Below, one piece after another: positions 24,792 through 33,170 of a stretch of DNA of 64,000 nt (its first letter is position 1; every line of letters starts with the position of its first letter). The stretch is from Spirochaeta thermophila DSM 6192 (GTDB lineage: Bacteria; Spirochaetota; Spirochaetia; Winmispirales; Winmispiraceae). The position numbers and the translations under genes are program-made. The stretch is taken from NCBI RefSeq assembly GCF_000147075.1, contig NC_014484.1, positions 1,815,501 to 1,879,500 on the forward strand. The letters run 5' to 3'. The notes under the pieces were generated by a model, which saw only the letters and a program-made list of their open reading frames with translations, ran no database searches and was not told the DNA's origin.

Positions 24792-26270
24792 GTGGGACGA
24801 CAGACAAAGAGCACGCTGCAGAACGGTATCCCTGCGATCTTCCAGAATCCTGAGGTCGAGGCCCTTCTTGCGAAAGGGAAGGATGTGATCATCCAGGTGG
24901 AAGAGGGGGAATTCCCCTACCCCGCCTACTTCTTCAGAGGGTTCCCCAAGGTGGTGGAACGTGAAGGTCTCTACCTCACCCCCACGGAACAGCGCATCAT
25001 CGATCTCATCCGCGAGGCAGGGATGCACCCTGCCTCGCTTCCCGAGCTCCTCTTCCTGGGGGGCAGGACCACCCCGAGACGGGAGGCCCAGGCGCTGGCC
25101 TTCCCCTCCCACGCCGTCTGCTGTACCGCCACACGCCTCATAGACCATATACGGAGGGACAACCTCTCCCTCCAGCACATCAGGCGTGTCGTGATGGAAT
25201 ATCCGCAGGACGAAGAGACCGCGGAGATATTCAAGGCCGATGTGGAGTTCGTTCTCTCGAAGGTGCCTTCACACCCGCAGTGCATCGTCCTCGCCTCCGA
25301 CCCGCAACGTGCAGTCGCCGACCTCAAGGACGTCCTCTCCCATCCGCAGATCGTGCCCCTCTCCAGCTGGAAGAAGAGCCGAACCGAAAAGGCGTGGTTT
25401 CCCCTGGAGGCCCCCGACCGGATGGCCGAGGCCGTAGCCGACCTCATCCTGAGCCATGACCTCAAGAAGGTGATCTGCTACGTCCCCGACACGCTCACCG
25501 AGAAGCTGAGACGGACATTCATCAGGATGCACATCTCCTTCGCTTCCATACTCCGGGACTCCTCGCCCGGGTCAGAGGATCGCGCACTCAAGAAGTTCAA
25601 GACCCTCGACGCCGAGGTGCTCCTCCTGGAAGCCCCCCGCCCATTCCCCTCCCTCTACACGGCAAAGGCCGTCATCTTCGCCGGTATTCCGGGTCCGGAG
25701 ATCTTCCTCCAGGGGAAACGCTGTCTGAGCGAGCACATACCTCTCACACACCTGTTCCTCCTCGCCCCCCAGAGCGAGGAGGAGCGGATCCATGAGCTCG
25801 AAAGCCGGGTGGGCTCGATCGCACGGCGGGAACCTCCTGACGAGGAGGCCGTGGCGAGGGGATTCCTCGAGCGCGTCCTGGAATGCCTCGACAGGCAAAA
25901 CCCTCATGCCATCGAACCATACAGGAAGGCCTTCAGGAAGGCGGTGCCCTTCTTCCGCAGGGCGGACGTGGCCGCCTATCTCGTACGGAACATCCTTTCC
26001 GACTCTGCCCGGAGCCTCCTGCCCATGCAGGACATATTCTTCAGCATGGGGAAGAACCGCAAGATCTTTCCGGAAGATCTCAAGGAACTCGTGCTCTCGG
26101 TGGAGGGGCTCACCGAAGAGGACATCGGGGAGATCCGGGTGCTCGACAACTATTCCTTCGTGGAAGTGAGCGAGCCGTTCGCGGAGAAGGTCATCTCCAC
26201 CCTCAACGGTACGGACTTCAAGGGGAAACGGCTCACGGTCAACTACGGCAAACGGAGGAGTGGGAGGTGA
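24792..26270 (+). CDS. Degenerate DEAD-box helicase with DbpA RNA-binding domain (pseudo-helicase)
   Basis: 492 residues. The C-terminal 75 residues (LVLSVEGLTEEDIGEIRV to KGKRLTVNYGK) are a DbpA-type RRM-like domain that binds rRNA. The body still aligns by eye to a DEAD helicase core: LFLGGRTTPRREAQAL and HAVCCTATRLIDHIRRDNL match the GG/Ib region (TPGR is TATR). DEAD is replaced by MEYPQDEE, SAT by LAS, and the HRxGRxGR motif is missing around LQGKRCLSE. The Q motif and Walker A are absent because the N terminus is replaced. ATPase activity is therefore unlikely. A ribosome-assembly or rRNA-binding scaffold is the inferred role. GTG start with own promoter. Confidence 0.85.
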   Translation: MGRQTKSTLQNGIPAIFQNPEVEALLAKGKDVIIQVEEGEFPYPAYFFRGFPKVVEREGLYLTPTEQRIIDLIREAGMHPASLPELLFLGGRTTPRREAQALAFPSHAVCCTATRLIDHIRRDNLSLQHIRRVVMEYPQDEETAEIFKADVEFVLSKVPSHPQCIVLASDPQRAVADLKDVLSHPQIVPLSSWKKSRTEKAWFPLEAPDRMAEAVADLILSHDLKKVICYVPDTLTEKLRRTFIRMHISFASILRDSSPGSEDRALKKFKTLDAEVLLLEAPRPFPSLYTAKAVIFAGIPGPEIFLQGKRCLSEHIPLTHLFLLAPQSEEERIHELESRVGSIARREPPDEEAVARGFLERVLECLDRQNPHAIEPYRKAFRKAVPFFRRADVAAYLVRNILSDSARSLLPMQDIFFSMGKNRKIFPEDLKELVLSVEGLTEEDIGEIRVLDNYSFVEVSEPFAEKVISTLNGTDFKGKRLTVNYGKRRSGR

Positions 26271-27290
26271 TCACCCTCCCATGAGATAGTCCACGCCCAT
26301 GAGGATGAGAATCCCCTCGACCACCACGGAGAGCACGAGCGAGAGCGCCGCCAGGAGGAGGATGCCCCAGCCTTTCCACCACATCCTCGAGAGGCGGGCG
26401 TACCGGTGGATGGTGTAGCCGTGGAGCAGGGGATCGGCGGCCCCCGTCTCCACCTCCCTCACCTCCAAGACGAAGGAATCCCCCTCCTCTCTCACCCTGT
26501 AGCGTCTGTCGCCGACCTCCCATGACGTCCCTTCCTCGGGCCTCCTCCTGCACGCCTTCCATGGGAGGGTCGCCTGCTCATAGGTCACGAGCGCCTTCTT
26601 CCCCATCCTCCATAGCTTCCTGTGGAGGTAGTACCCGAACACGGCAGGAGGGAAGAAGACGGAGACAGGGAGGAACGCCGCGGTGAGGGAGAGGAGTCCC
26701 TCCAGATAGTGGGTCTGGATGGACACGCTGCCGAAGAGGAGCAGGAGCAGCATCCCCACCCCCATGAAAGGCACCGTGAGAGGGTTCCAGAACTCGTTCA
26801 CGCTCCGCGCGGAGGCGATGACCGAATGGACGAGGTGGTGGAGGGGTACACTGTAGAGTACGAGCACGGGTTCCGACTGGGGATCGAGGACGATCTTGCC
26901 GTTCTCCTCCCTCACCCTCCCCGCCAGGTAGACACTCGCCCCCGAAGGAAGGTGATGCACGTCCTCCGCATGGAGCACCTCCATCCCACCCAGGCGGGCC
27001 TCCTCGCTCCCGGGAAGGAGGTGCAGGAGTACACGCGAAAGATCCACCCAGACGAGGAGTCCGTTGCACCTGACCCACAGGTAGTGGTCACGGACCAGGG
27101 AATCCACCGTCCCGAGAAACCGCCACTTCCGCCCCGTCAGAGGTTTGCCGGGACTCCAGAGGGGAAAGAGGAGGGATCCGTAGAACCGTCTCCGCCAGCG
27201 GAACCACCGGTACCACTGGAAGACCCCTCCCCCGCCGGGAATGAGTATGTAGCAGAGGAGAAAGACCGCTGTGAGGATCGTCATGCTCAT
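26271..27290 (-). CDS. Membrane protein of unknown function
   Basis: 339 residues, not recognised. One N-terminal membrane span (ILTAVFLLCYILIPGGGG), a soluble part of about 130 residues resembling an OB or NfeD-like beta region (LLVWVDLSRVLL, GASVYLAGRVREENGKIVL), two central spans (MGVGMLLLLLFGSV, FLPVSVFFPPAVFGYYL), another soluble piece and a C-terminal span (ILLLAALSLVLSVVVEGILIL). Layout like E3-ligase-type or GIDE/NfeD-like proteins, low certainty. Divergent from the metallo-hydrolase gene. Its stop codon touches that of the DbpA-domain gene. ATG at 27284 is an alternative start. Confidence 0.65.
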   Translation of the reverse strand: MSMTILTAVFLLCYILIPGGGGVFQWYRWFRWRRRFYGSLLFPLWSPGKPLTGRKWRFLGTVDSLVRDHYLWVRCNGLLVWVDLSRVLLHLLPGSEEARLGGMEVLHAEDVHHLPSGASVYLAGRVREENGKIVLDPQSEPVLVLYSVPLHHLVHSVIASARSVNEFWNPLTVPFMGVGMLLLLLFGSVSIQTHYLEGLLSLTAAFLPVSVFFPPAVFGYYLHRKLWRMGKKALVTYEQATLPWKACRRRPEEGTSWEVGDRRYRVREEGDSFVLEVREVETGAADPLLHGYTIHRYARLSRMWWKGWGILLLAALSLVLSVVVEGILILMGVDYLMGG

Positions 27291-27293
27291 CTC

Positions 27294-27323
27294 TGGACCC
27301 AGCCCTCGGTTCCCTACTATGAT
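27294..27323 (+). promoter_or_regulatory. Leaderless-type promoter of the metallo-hydrolase
   Basis: TGGACC (27294-27299), 18 bases, TATGAT (27318-27323), 6 bases, ATG. No Shine-Dalgarno site. Confidence 0.55.
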
Positions 27324-27329
27324 CGCATC

Positions 27330-28007
27330 ATGGTGCAAAAGCTCGTGGTAGGTCAACTGGCGACCAACGCCTACGTGTACGTGTCCCAGGTCACGGGGAA
27401 GGCCCTCCTCATCGACCCCGGGGCGGATGCCCCACGGATCGTCGACTGGCTGGAAGACCTCGGGATCCTTCCCTCCGCCCTGCTGTGCACCCACGGACAC
27501 ATCGATCACGTGGGAGCCATCGGGCACCTGCTCGACCGCCTTCACCACGATCGGACCATCCCCGTCTTCCTCCACGAGGCCGATCTTCCCCTCCTCGAGG
27601 AAGCCTTCGACCTGCAGCGCGCCTGGCTCCACTCCGCCGGGATACCCACAGCCGATCTCGACCGCCCACCCGTCTCTTCGATCCGTCCCCTCACCGATGG
27701 GAAGGAACTCGACCCCTGGGGCCTTCGTCTCCTCCACACCCCCGGGCACAGCCCCGGCAGTATCTGCCTCTACGCCCCCGAGGAAGGGGTGCTCTTTTCA
27801 GGGGATACGCTCTTCCGGGAAGGGGTGGGAAGGACCGATCTTCCGGGAGGCTCGTGGGAGGCGCTGGAGAGGAGTATCGTCGAACGCCTCTATCCACTTG
27901 GCGACGGGATACGGGTCTATCCGGGGCACGGTCCGGAGACGACACTGGGCCACGAGAAGGGGTGGAACCCCTTCGTGCGGGAGGAGGGGCTCACGCCGAG
28001 AGGTTGA
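27330..28007 (+). CDS. MBL-fold metallo-hydrolase, glyoxalase-II-like
   Basis: 225 residues. Complete binuclear metal site: THGHIDHVGA (HxHxDH), HTPGHSPGS, FSGDTLF and YPGHGPETT. This pattern is that of small GloB-like hydrolases acting on thioesters or related substrates; the exact substrate is unknown. ATG directly after a -10 box. Its last 17 bases overlap the 3' end of the convergent gene at 27991. Confidence 0.88.
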   Translation: MVQKLVVGQLATNAYVYVSQVTGKALLIDPGADAPRIVDWLEDLGILPSALLCTHGHIDHVGAIGHLLDRLHHDRTIPVFLHEADLPLLEEAFDLQRAWLHSAGIPTADLDRPPVSSIRPLTDGKELDPWGLRLLHTPGHSPGSICLYAPEEGVLFSGDTLFREGVGRTDLPGGSWEALERSIVERLYPLGDGIRVYPGHGPETTLGHEKGWNPFVREEGLTPRG

Positions 28008-28395
28008 GGACGACCCCGGTGGTGAGTGTCTTGATACCCGGCGGTGGAACCGGGGCCTGCGAGTGGCTCACAGAGACGTCGTGGAGGCGCTCCTCCAGCG
28101 ACAGGATGAGATCGTCCACCTCTTCGGCGGAGAGATCCTCCTTGGTGACGGGAGACACCCCGTCGTGCCGCTGGGAAAGCTTTATGAACCGTTCGATGAG
28201 GAGATCGAGGACCTGAAGCTTGCTCACCGGGACGCCTTCGACCCCTCCGCTCGAGGGCACTCCGATCACATGCTGCAGGCGGAGCACCACGGGGCCCGGG
28301 AGGTCCACCGGTACGTACACGGGGAGCGATGCCCGACTGTTTCCCATGAACTCCATGTAGGAGATGGTCTCGTATCCCACGCGAGAGGCTATCAT
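27991..28395 (-). CDS. Conserved-looking protein of unknown function
   Basis: 134 residues, not recognised. No signal peptide or membrane span. The N-terminal third is beta-rich (SRASLPVYVPVDLPGPVVLR), the middle is a helical segment rich in Leu/Glu (VLDLLIERFIKLSQRH and EEVDDLILSLEERLHDV). Good Shine-Dalgarno (GGGAGGAACC) and a possible TTCAAG-16-GATAAT promoter support expression. Probably a cytoplasmic protein; its convergent partner is the metallo-hydrolase. Confidence 0.65.
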   Translation of the reverse strand: MIASRVGYETISYMEFMGNSRASLPVYVPVDLPGPVVLRLQHVIGVPSSGGVEGVPVSKLQVLDLLIERFIKLSQRHDGVSPVTKEDLSAEEVDDLILSLEERLHDVSVSHSQAPVPPPGIKTLTTGVVLNLSA

Positions 28396-28477
28396 GGTTC
28401 CTCCCTGCTCTTATTATCGGCAGAGGGGAACAGACTTGAATAGTTTTCTCCGAGAAACGCAAGAGACCCTCAGGCCT

Positions 28478-28837
28478 CTACAGTCGCTGCTTTCGCTCCA
28501 GTTCCTTCTGACAGTCCAGACAGTAGAGGGCGTAGGGGATGGCCTCGAGGCGCTCCCGTGGGATGGGCTTTCCGTCCTTGAGGCAGTAGCCGTACTTTCC
28601 GTTCTCTATGCGGGCAAGGGCCGCATCGATCTGGTTGAGTCGCCGCAACTCGTGGCCCTCGAGGGAATTGAGGATCCTCCTGTCCAGATCGTTCGCCGCG
28701 ATGTCCACCAGATCCTTTTCGTTTTCGTTCGAGATGAGCTCCTCGAGTTCCTCGTTCTCCTGTGCGAGATTCATGAGGATCTCCCTCTTCATCTCAAGGA
28801 GCTTCTCCTTCATCTGCTCAAGAAAGGCTCTATCCAC
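28478..28837 (-). CDS. DksA/TraR-family zinc-finger protein with altered Cys set
   Basis: 119 residues. Coiled-coil hairpin ([20 protein letters not shown] onward) then the DksA finger [20 protein letters not shown] and [12 protein letters not shown]. In the canonical finger the first pair is CxxC; here it is CLKD, so one zinc ligand is Asp or lost (CxxD...CxxC). Members bind the RNA polymerase secondary channel and modulate initiation with ppGpp. Acidic residues at the expected coiled-coil tip are not obvious. GTG start chosen, GGAGG 6 bases upstream. Divergent from infA. Confidence 0.85.
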   Translation of the reverse strand: MDRAFLEQMKEKLLEMKREILMNLAQENEELEELISNENEKDLVDIAANDLDRRILNSLEGHELRRLNQIDAALARIENGKYGYCLKDGKPIPRERLEAIPYALYCLDCQKELERKQRL

Positions 28838-28911
28838 CAAGGGCCTCCTCCAGTCTTTTTGGCGCCTTAAAGTGCAGGAAAAACCCCAAAATGTCAAGTG
28901 GAGCGCGGGAG

Positions 28912-28940
28912 TTGACAGCACTAAGTGCTTGCTATATAGT
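28912..28940 (+). promoter_or_regulatory. infA promoter with a palindrome in the spacer
   Basis: Consensus TTGACA (28912-28917), 17 bases, TATAGT (28935-28940). The spacer contains the 13-bp palindrome AGCACT-A-AGTGCT (28917-28929), a candidate operator. Confidence 0.85.
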
Positions 28941-28974
28941 AGGTTTAATTACAATTCCATCCAGAGGAGGCTCT

Positions 28975-29193
28975 GTGACCAAAGAAGATGCGATCGAAGT
29001 GGAGGGGATCGTCAGAGAGGCGTTGCCCAACACCATGTTTCGAGTGGAGCTCGAGAACGGACACCTGATTCTCGCCCATCTTTCGGGAAAGATGAGAAAG
29101 TATTTCATCCGAATCGTCCCCGGTGACAGGGTGAAAGTCGCCCTCTCACCTTATGACCTCACCCGCGGAAGGATCATCTACCGGGAACGCTGA
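28975..29193 (+). CDS. infA: Translation initiation factor IF-1
   Basis: 72 residues, one OB fold (S1-like), binds the ribosomal A site during initiation. Sequence is near-canonical: [63 protein letters not shown] start with AGAGGAGG four bases upstream. Stand-alone gene, not in a ribosomal protein operon. Its last 16 bases overlap the convergent Smr gene. Confidence 0.98.
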   Translation: MTKEDAIEVEGIVREALPNTMFRVELENGHLILAHLSGKMRKYFIRIVPGDRVKVALSPYDLTRGRIIYRER

Positions 29194-29624
29194 CGAAGGA
29201 ACGCCACCACGGCTCCAGCCCCGCCCCATCTGCGGGGGGCCGTCTCTATCCTGCCGACGAAGGGACACGACTCGAGCGTCCTGTACACCACTTTTTTGAG
29301 GACCGGCTCCCTTTCGGAATGGAGGCCCTTCCCGTGCACGACGAGGAGCACCCTGTACCCCTTCCCCCGGGCCTCTACGAGGAAGTCCTTGAGCCGCCTC
29401 TCTGCCTCTTCCCTCGTGAAACCGTGCAAATCGAGGACGGCCTGAGGCGTGGAAGGACGGTTACTCGAACGGGAGCCGGAGGCTCGCCCTTCCCCACCTT
29501 CCTTCTCCTTCACTACACGCTCGTCGGGGAGATAACGATCGAGGTACCTGTGCAGGAGGTCGCCTCCCCGCTTCCTCTCACGCTCTTCCCATTCCCTGAG
29601 GATATCGCCGAACGATTCCGCCAC
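29178..29624 (-). CDS. Smr-domain protein
   Basis: 148 residues: charged N-terminal 70 residues, then a stand-alone Smr domain with [29 protein letters not shown] and [10 protein letters not shown]. Smr domains nick or bind nucleic acids; recent work links stand-alone forms to ribosome rescue cleavage, though nothing here proves that. GTG start, GGGAGGTGATC upstream. Two bases behind batDE, so it is the last gene of the Bat operon. Confidence 0.88.
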   Translation of the reverse strand: MAESFGDILREWEERERKRGGDLLHRYLDRYLPDERVVKEKEGGEGRASGSRSSNRPSTPQAVLDLHGFTREEAERRLKDFLVEARGKGYRVLLVVHGKGLHSEREPVLKKVVYRTLESCPFVGRIETAPRRWGGAGAVVAFLRQRSR

Positions 29625-29626
29625 GA

Positions 29627-31633
29627 TCACCTCCCGATGTACCACTGCAGCGCATCCCGTCTCACCCAGCCGCTCGTTCCCATCCCCGTGTGGACACGGA
29701 CATAGTCCTGATACCGGTAGTCGGTCCTCACCGCCGTACCCGCAGGACAGATCTGCAATCGACGCCCTTCCTCTTCGGGAACCGCCTGGAGAGGGGTCTC
29801 GGTCAGTACCACGGCCTGCGGCTCGCGCAAGACCACGGCCCGGTAAAAGACGTACCCTCCCGCCGCGATCGCAGCCGAGAGGGAGAGGAGCAGGGATATG
29901 AGGAGCACAGGAGCGCGCCACCGCATGTACGTGGCGAAGAGTAGACCCGACAGGGTGCATCCTGTCATCACGCCCAACCAGGGGATGCCGGGCGGAAACG
30001 CGGCGGGAAGCGCCGCCTGATATTGAAGGCCGATCTCCTCCTCCATACGAGAGAGGGCCTCCCGGAGGATGACGGCCATGGGCGCCTGCACGCATGCACG
30101 CCTCAGGTGATAGACGGCCCTCCCGTGCTCGCCGAGGGCATAGGCCGCCATGGCCGCGTCGTAGTGGATTCCCGGAGCCGGATCCGCTTCGGCCAGAGCC
30201 TCCTGGAAGGCCTCGTAGGCCTTGCCGTAGTCCTCTCGTGCGAGGAAGGCGAGCCCCTCCTGGAGTTTCTGCTCCGGAAGCGGGACATCGGGGGGGACGA
30301 GGAGTATCCACAGCAGGAGTCCAGCCCATAAGACGGTGCACACGGCCAGGGCGTACCCTCCGAGCCGCTTCCATGGAACGAGGAGGGAGAGCAGGGCCAA
30401 GCCCATGGGGATGAGGAGGAAGAGCACCCGCAGATCCTTCACGATCCACCTCCCCTGCAAGGACCGCACCTCCTCCAGGGAGAGGAAGGTGAGGGCCGGT
30501 GTGACGTTCTCCTCCCTCACCTCCACGGCGAGCGAGGTCCCCCCGGCGCTCCTCACCCCGTTCTGTCCGGGGGGGACATAGCGGAAAGGAGGGATGCGGA
30601 CGGTGAGCCTGCCCTCCTCGACGGCCCTGAACCAATAGGTACGCTGCCGCCATCCGCTGTAGCCCTCCGTCGACGCCCTGTACTCCTCGTCCTCCTCCTC
30701 GCGGACCAGGACGGCGAGATCCCCGGGATCAGGCTGGGGAAACGAGAGAAAGGGGAAGTTCCCCACCCCTTTCACGAGGAGCCGTACCCCGAAGAGTTCC
30801 CCCACCTGTACCGCGGAGACCGTACGGGTGGCATAGAACTCGAACCGCCCTACCCCATGGAGAGAAGAGGACTGGGGAAGCGGATCGACCCTCACCGTGA
30901 GGGCACCTCCGGACTCCTCCATTCCGCCCAGGATCACCGTCGCAGGGGGCAGCCTGATGGTCCCGGACTCGTAGGGGGTGATCATGAGGGTCTTCACCGG
31001 AACGTGGTACAGGGTGTGCGCCCCCATCGACTCCTCCTCCACAGGAGCGAGCACCGGCACCTCTTCCACGAAGGCCCCCCGGAGCTCGGGAATCTGCACA
31101 CGATCGGGAAGCACGATCCTGTCGAGATGACGGATGTAGAGGGTGACCGGCACGCTCTGGCGGGCGAGGACCCGCTCCGGGGCCTCCCACTCCACATCGT
31201 AGGCCACCTTGTCGATGTCCCCCCTGTAGGACACTTCTATGAGGAAGGGATCGGTCTGGTACACCTTCCCTCCCCGCCGCACCTGGAAGGGCCCCCATAT
31301 CCTCCTCCCGGATCGAACCCCCTGGAAGGTATAGCGGTACCTCAGCATGGGCTTCCCTTCCGGATCCTTCACGGGCTGTACGAGTGGTCCCACCAGAAGG
31401 GAGAGGATCTCCGGAACCGGCGGGGGGATCACCTCCACGGCCTCCCCTGGCGCATCGAGGGGGATGGAGAGATCGAGCGTGAGACGCTCGGTCCTCCTGA
31501 TGCGTGCCGCCGACACCTGTACGGTGGGTAGATCGGCCGAGGGTTCCTGGGCTCCTGCAGGGAACAACACGGCCAGGAGCACTACCAGTCCTGCCAGGTG
31601 CCTTCCGGCGGTGCGAACTCTCTGGCCTTCCAT
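29627..31633 (-). CDS. BatD-BatE fusion: oxygen-tolerance protein with TPR and SH3-like tail
   Basis: 668 residues. Signal peptide (VVLLAVLFPAGAQ), then BatD-type beta-domain repeats (VQVSAARIRRTERLTLDLSI, GAYTFQGVRSGRR-like YRYTFQGVRSGRRIWGP, VLARQSVPVTLYI) to about residue 400, two membrane spans, TPR repeats (KLQEGLAFLAREDYGKAYEA, GIHYDAAMAAYALGEHGRA) as in BatE, two more spans, and a C-terminal SH3-like segment (YQDYVRVHTGMGTSGWVRRD). In Bacteroides and Leptospira BatD and BatE are separate proteins of an envelope complex. Start ATG chosen for AAGGAG upstream; it lies 52 bases inside batC. Confidence 0.88.
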   Translation of the reverse strand: MEGQRVRTAGRHLAGLVVLLAVLFPAGAQEPSADLPTVQVSAARIRRTERLTLDLSIPLDAPGEAVEVIPPPVPEILSLLVGPLVQPVKDPEGKPMLRYRYTFQGVRSGRRIWGPFQVRRGGKVYQTDPFLIEVSYRGDIDKVAYDVEWEAPERVLARQSVPVTLYIRHLDRIVLPDRVQIPELRGAFVEEVPVLAPVEEESMGAHTLYHVPVKTLMITPYESGTIRLPPATVILGGMEESGGALTVRVDPLPQSSSLHGVGRFEFYATRTVSAVQVGELFGVRLLVKGVGNFPFLSFPQPDPGDLAVLVREEEDEEYRASTEGYSGWRQRTYWFRAVEEGRLTVRIPPFRYVPPGQNGVRSAGGTSLAVEVREENVTPALTFLSLEEVRSLQGRWIVKDLRVLFLLIPMGLALLSLLVPWKRLGGYALAVCTVLWAGLLLWILLVPPDVPLPEQKLQEGLAFLAREDYGKAYEAFQEALAEADPAPGIHYDAAMAAYALGEHGRAVYHLRRACVQAPMAVILREALSRMEEEIGLQYQAALPAAFPPGIPWLGVMTGCTLSGLLFATYMRWRAPVLLISLLLSLSAAIAAGGYVFYRAVVLREPQAVVLTETPLQAVPEEEGRRLQICPAGTAVRTDYRYQDYVRVHTGMGTSGWVRRDALQWYIGR

Positions 31634-32178
31634 CGCGCCTGCTCCTTCTTTCTGAGATAGTCGAGGAGGTAGATTCCCCTCTCCGGAGGCGCATCCCTCG
31701 TGCCCCCCTGCTCCGAGACCTGCGGGGCCGCGGAGAAGGCGGAGAGCTTGAGATACGCGAGCTCGAGGTTGACACGGACATCCCTGTCGTCCGGTTCGAG
31801 TCTGAGGGCCTGGAGAAAGTAGAGGTAGGCGTTCTGATACTCTCCGTGATCGTAGTAGTAGAGACCGAGATTGTAGAACGCAGAAAACCTCGTCTCAGGG
31901 TCCTTGGCCGATTCGGCCTGCTTCCACTTCGCAAATGCGGTCTCATCCCCCAGGGCATGGTACACAGTGCCGAGGTTGTAGGCGATGACGCTCCCCTCCT
32001 CTCCCTCCATGTCCGCAAAGGGAAGGTAGGCGACGAGCGCATCCTGGTAATGCCCCCGGGAATAGGCATAGGCGCCCTGGAGCATCTTCAGATGGAACGA
32101 GGCCTGTGTACATCCCGGGAGGAGGAACAGGACGAGGAAGAGCAGCAGCGGTATGCCCGCACGGATCGAACCCTTCAT
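31582..32178 (-). CDS. batC: BatC-type TPR lipoprotein
   Basis: 198 residues. Lipobox LLPGC, then tandem TPRs: GAYAYSRGHYQDALVAYLPF, VIAYNLGTVYHALGDE, FSAFYNLGLYYYDHGEYQNA, YFLQALRLEPDDRDVRVNLE. Predicted periplasmic lipoprotein scaffold of the Bat complex. ATG overlaps the batB stop (ATGA); GGGAGGTGG upstream. Confidence 0.86.
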   Translation of the reverse strand: MKGSIRAGIPLLLFLVLFLLPGCTQASFHLKMLQGAYAYSRGHYQDALVAYLPFADMEGEEGSVIAYNLGTVYHALGDETAFAKWKQAESAKDPETRFSAFYNLGLYYYDHGEYQNAYLYFLQALRLEPDDRDVRVNLELAYLKLSAFSAAPQVSEQGGTRDAPPERGIYLLDYLRKKEQARWKAREFAPPEGTWQDW

Positions 32179-33170
32179 GGCTCCACCTCCCATCGCCACC
32201 CTCTCACGAGGAGCATGAGGGAGAAGGCCAGGAAGGAGAGCCCCACGAACAGGGGATAGCGTCTTGCCGGGACGAGGCGTATCCCTTCCCGCTCCTCCCT
32301 CGCGATGGTTTCCTCAATGGTGGAGACCACGTGCTGGAAGGTCTGTCCCTCTGCATCCCTCACGGAGAAGAAGCGGCCACCCGTGATCTCCGCGATCCTC
32401 TTGAGGAGCGATGCATCGAGCCGCGAGATCACCGGTTCGCCCGAAGGCTTCTTGAGGACATCCTCTCCCTCGAGGGGAACGGGCCCCCCCGACTCGGTCC
32501 CTATTCCCACGGTGTGGACCGCAACCCCCAGATTCCGCGCCAGTTCCAGTACGGGACCGATCTCCCCCGTGAGGGCCTCTCCGTCCGAGAGGAGGATCAC
32601 CAGCCGCTGCCGGTTGCTCTGCTGGGGAAAGGCCTCCAGGGCCCGGGAGAGCCCGGATGCCACGTCGGTACCAGGCGACCTCAGGAGTACCGGAGTGAGG
32701 AGGCCTATCGCGTCCTCGAGCCCCAGAAGGTCAGGGGTAAGGGGGAGGAGGAGTTCTCCCTTCCCTTTGAAAGCCACCACTCCCCAGCGCGCTCCGGAGA
32801 TGCGCGAGACGAGCATGAGGGCGATCTCCTTGGCCACCTCCAATCGCGAAGGGGGCACATCGCGAACGAGCATGCTCCTCGAGATGTCGAAGAGGAGAAC
32901 GATATCCGCATTCCTTCTCTTCACCGTCTCCTGCTCCATACCCCAGAACGGTTCTGCATAGGCTACGAGAAGACCGGCAATCCCCAGAAGGAGGAAGACC
33001 TGGACGAGGAACTCCCTGACGAGGAAACGGGAGACCAGATGCTCCTTCCTGTCTCTCCCTTTGAGGAGCAGGAGTTCCTTCAGCCGCCGGTAGGAACACC
33101 ACACGAGAAAGAGGAGGACGGGCGCGAGCGCCAGCAGGAACCACAGACGAACCGGAAAGATGAACTTCAC
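32175..33170 (-). CDS. batB: BatB, von Willebrand factor A domain membrane protein
   Basis: 331 residues: two N-terminal spans (LWFLLALAPVLLFLVWCSY and QVFLLLGIAGLLVAYA), a VWA domain with intact MIDAS (DISRS; DGEALTG; conserved Thr in SPGTDVASGL), and a C-terminal span (PLFVGLSFLAFSLMLLV). The VWA faces the periplasm or outer side. GTG start with GGAGGTGTT; GTGA overlap with batA. Confidence 0.92.
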   Translation of the reverse strand: MKFIFPVRLWFLLALAPVLLFLVWCSYRRLKELLLLKGRDRKEHLVSRFLVREFLVQVFLLLGIAGLLVAYAEPFWGMEQETVKRRNADIVLLFDISRSMLVRDVPPSRLEVAKEIALMLVSRISGARWGVVAFKGKGELLLPLTPDLLGLEDAIGLLTPVLLRSPGTDVASGLSRALEAFPQQSNRQRLVILLSDGEALTGEIGPVLELARNLGVAVHTVGIGTESGGPVPLEGEDVLKKPSGEPVISRLDASLLKRIAEITGGRFFSVRDAEGQTFQHVVSTIEETIAREEREGIRLVPARRYPLFVGLSFLAFSLMLLVRGWRWEVEP

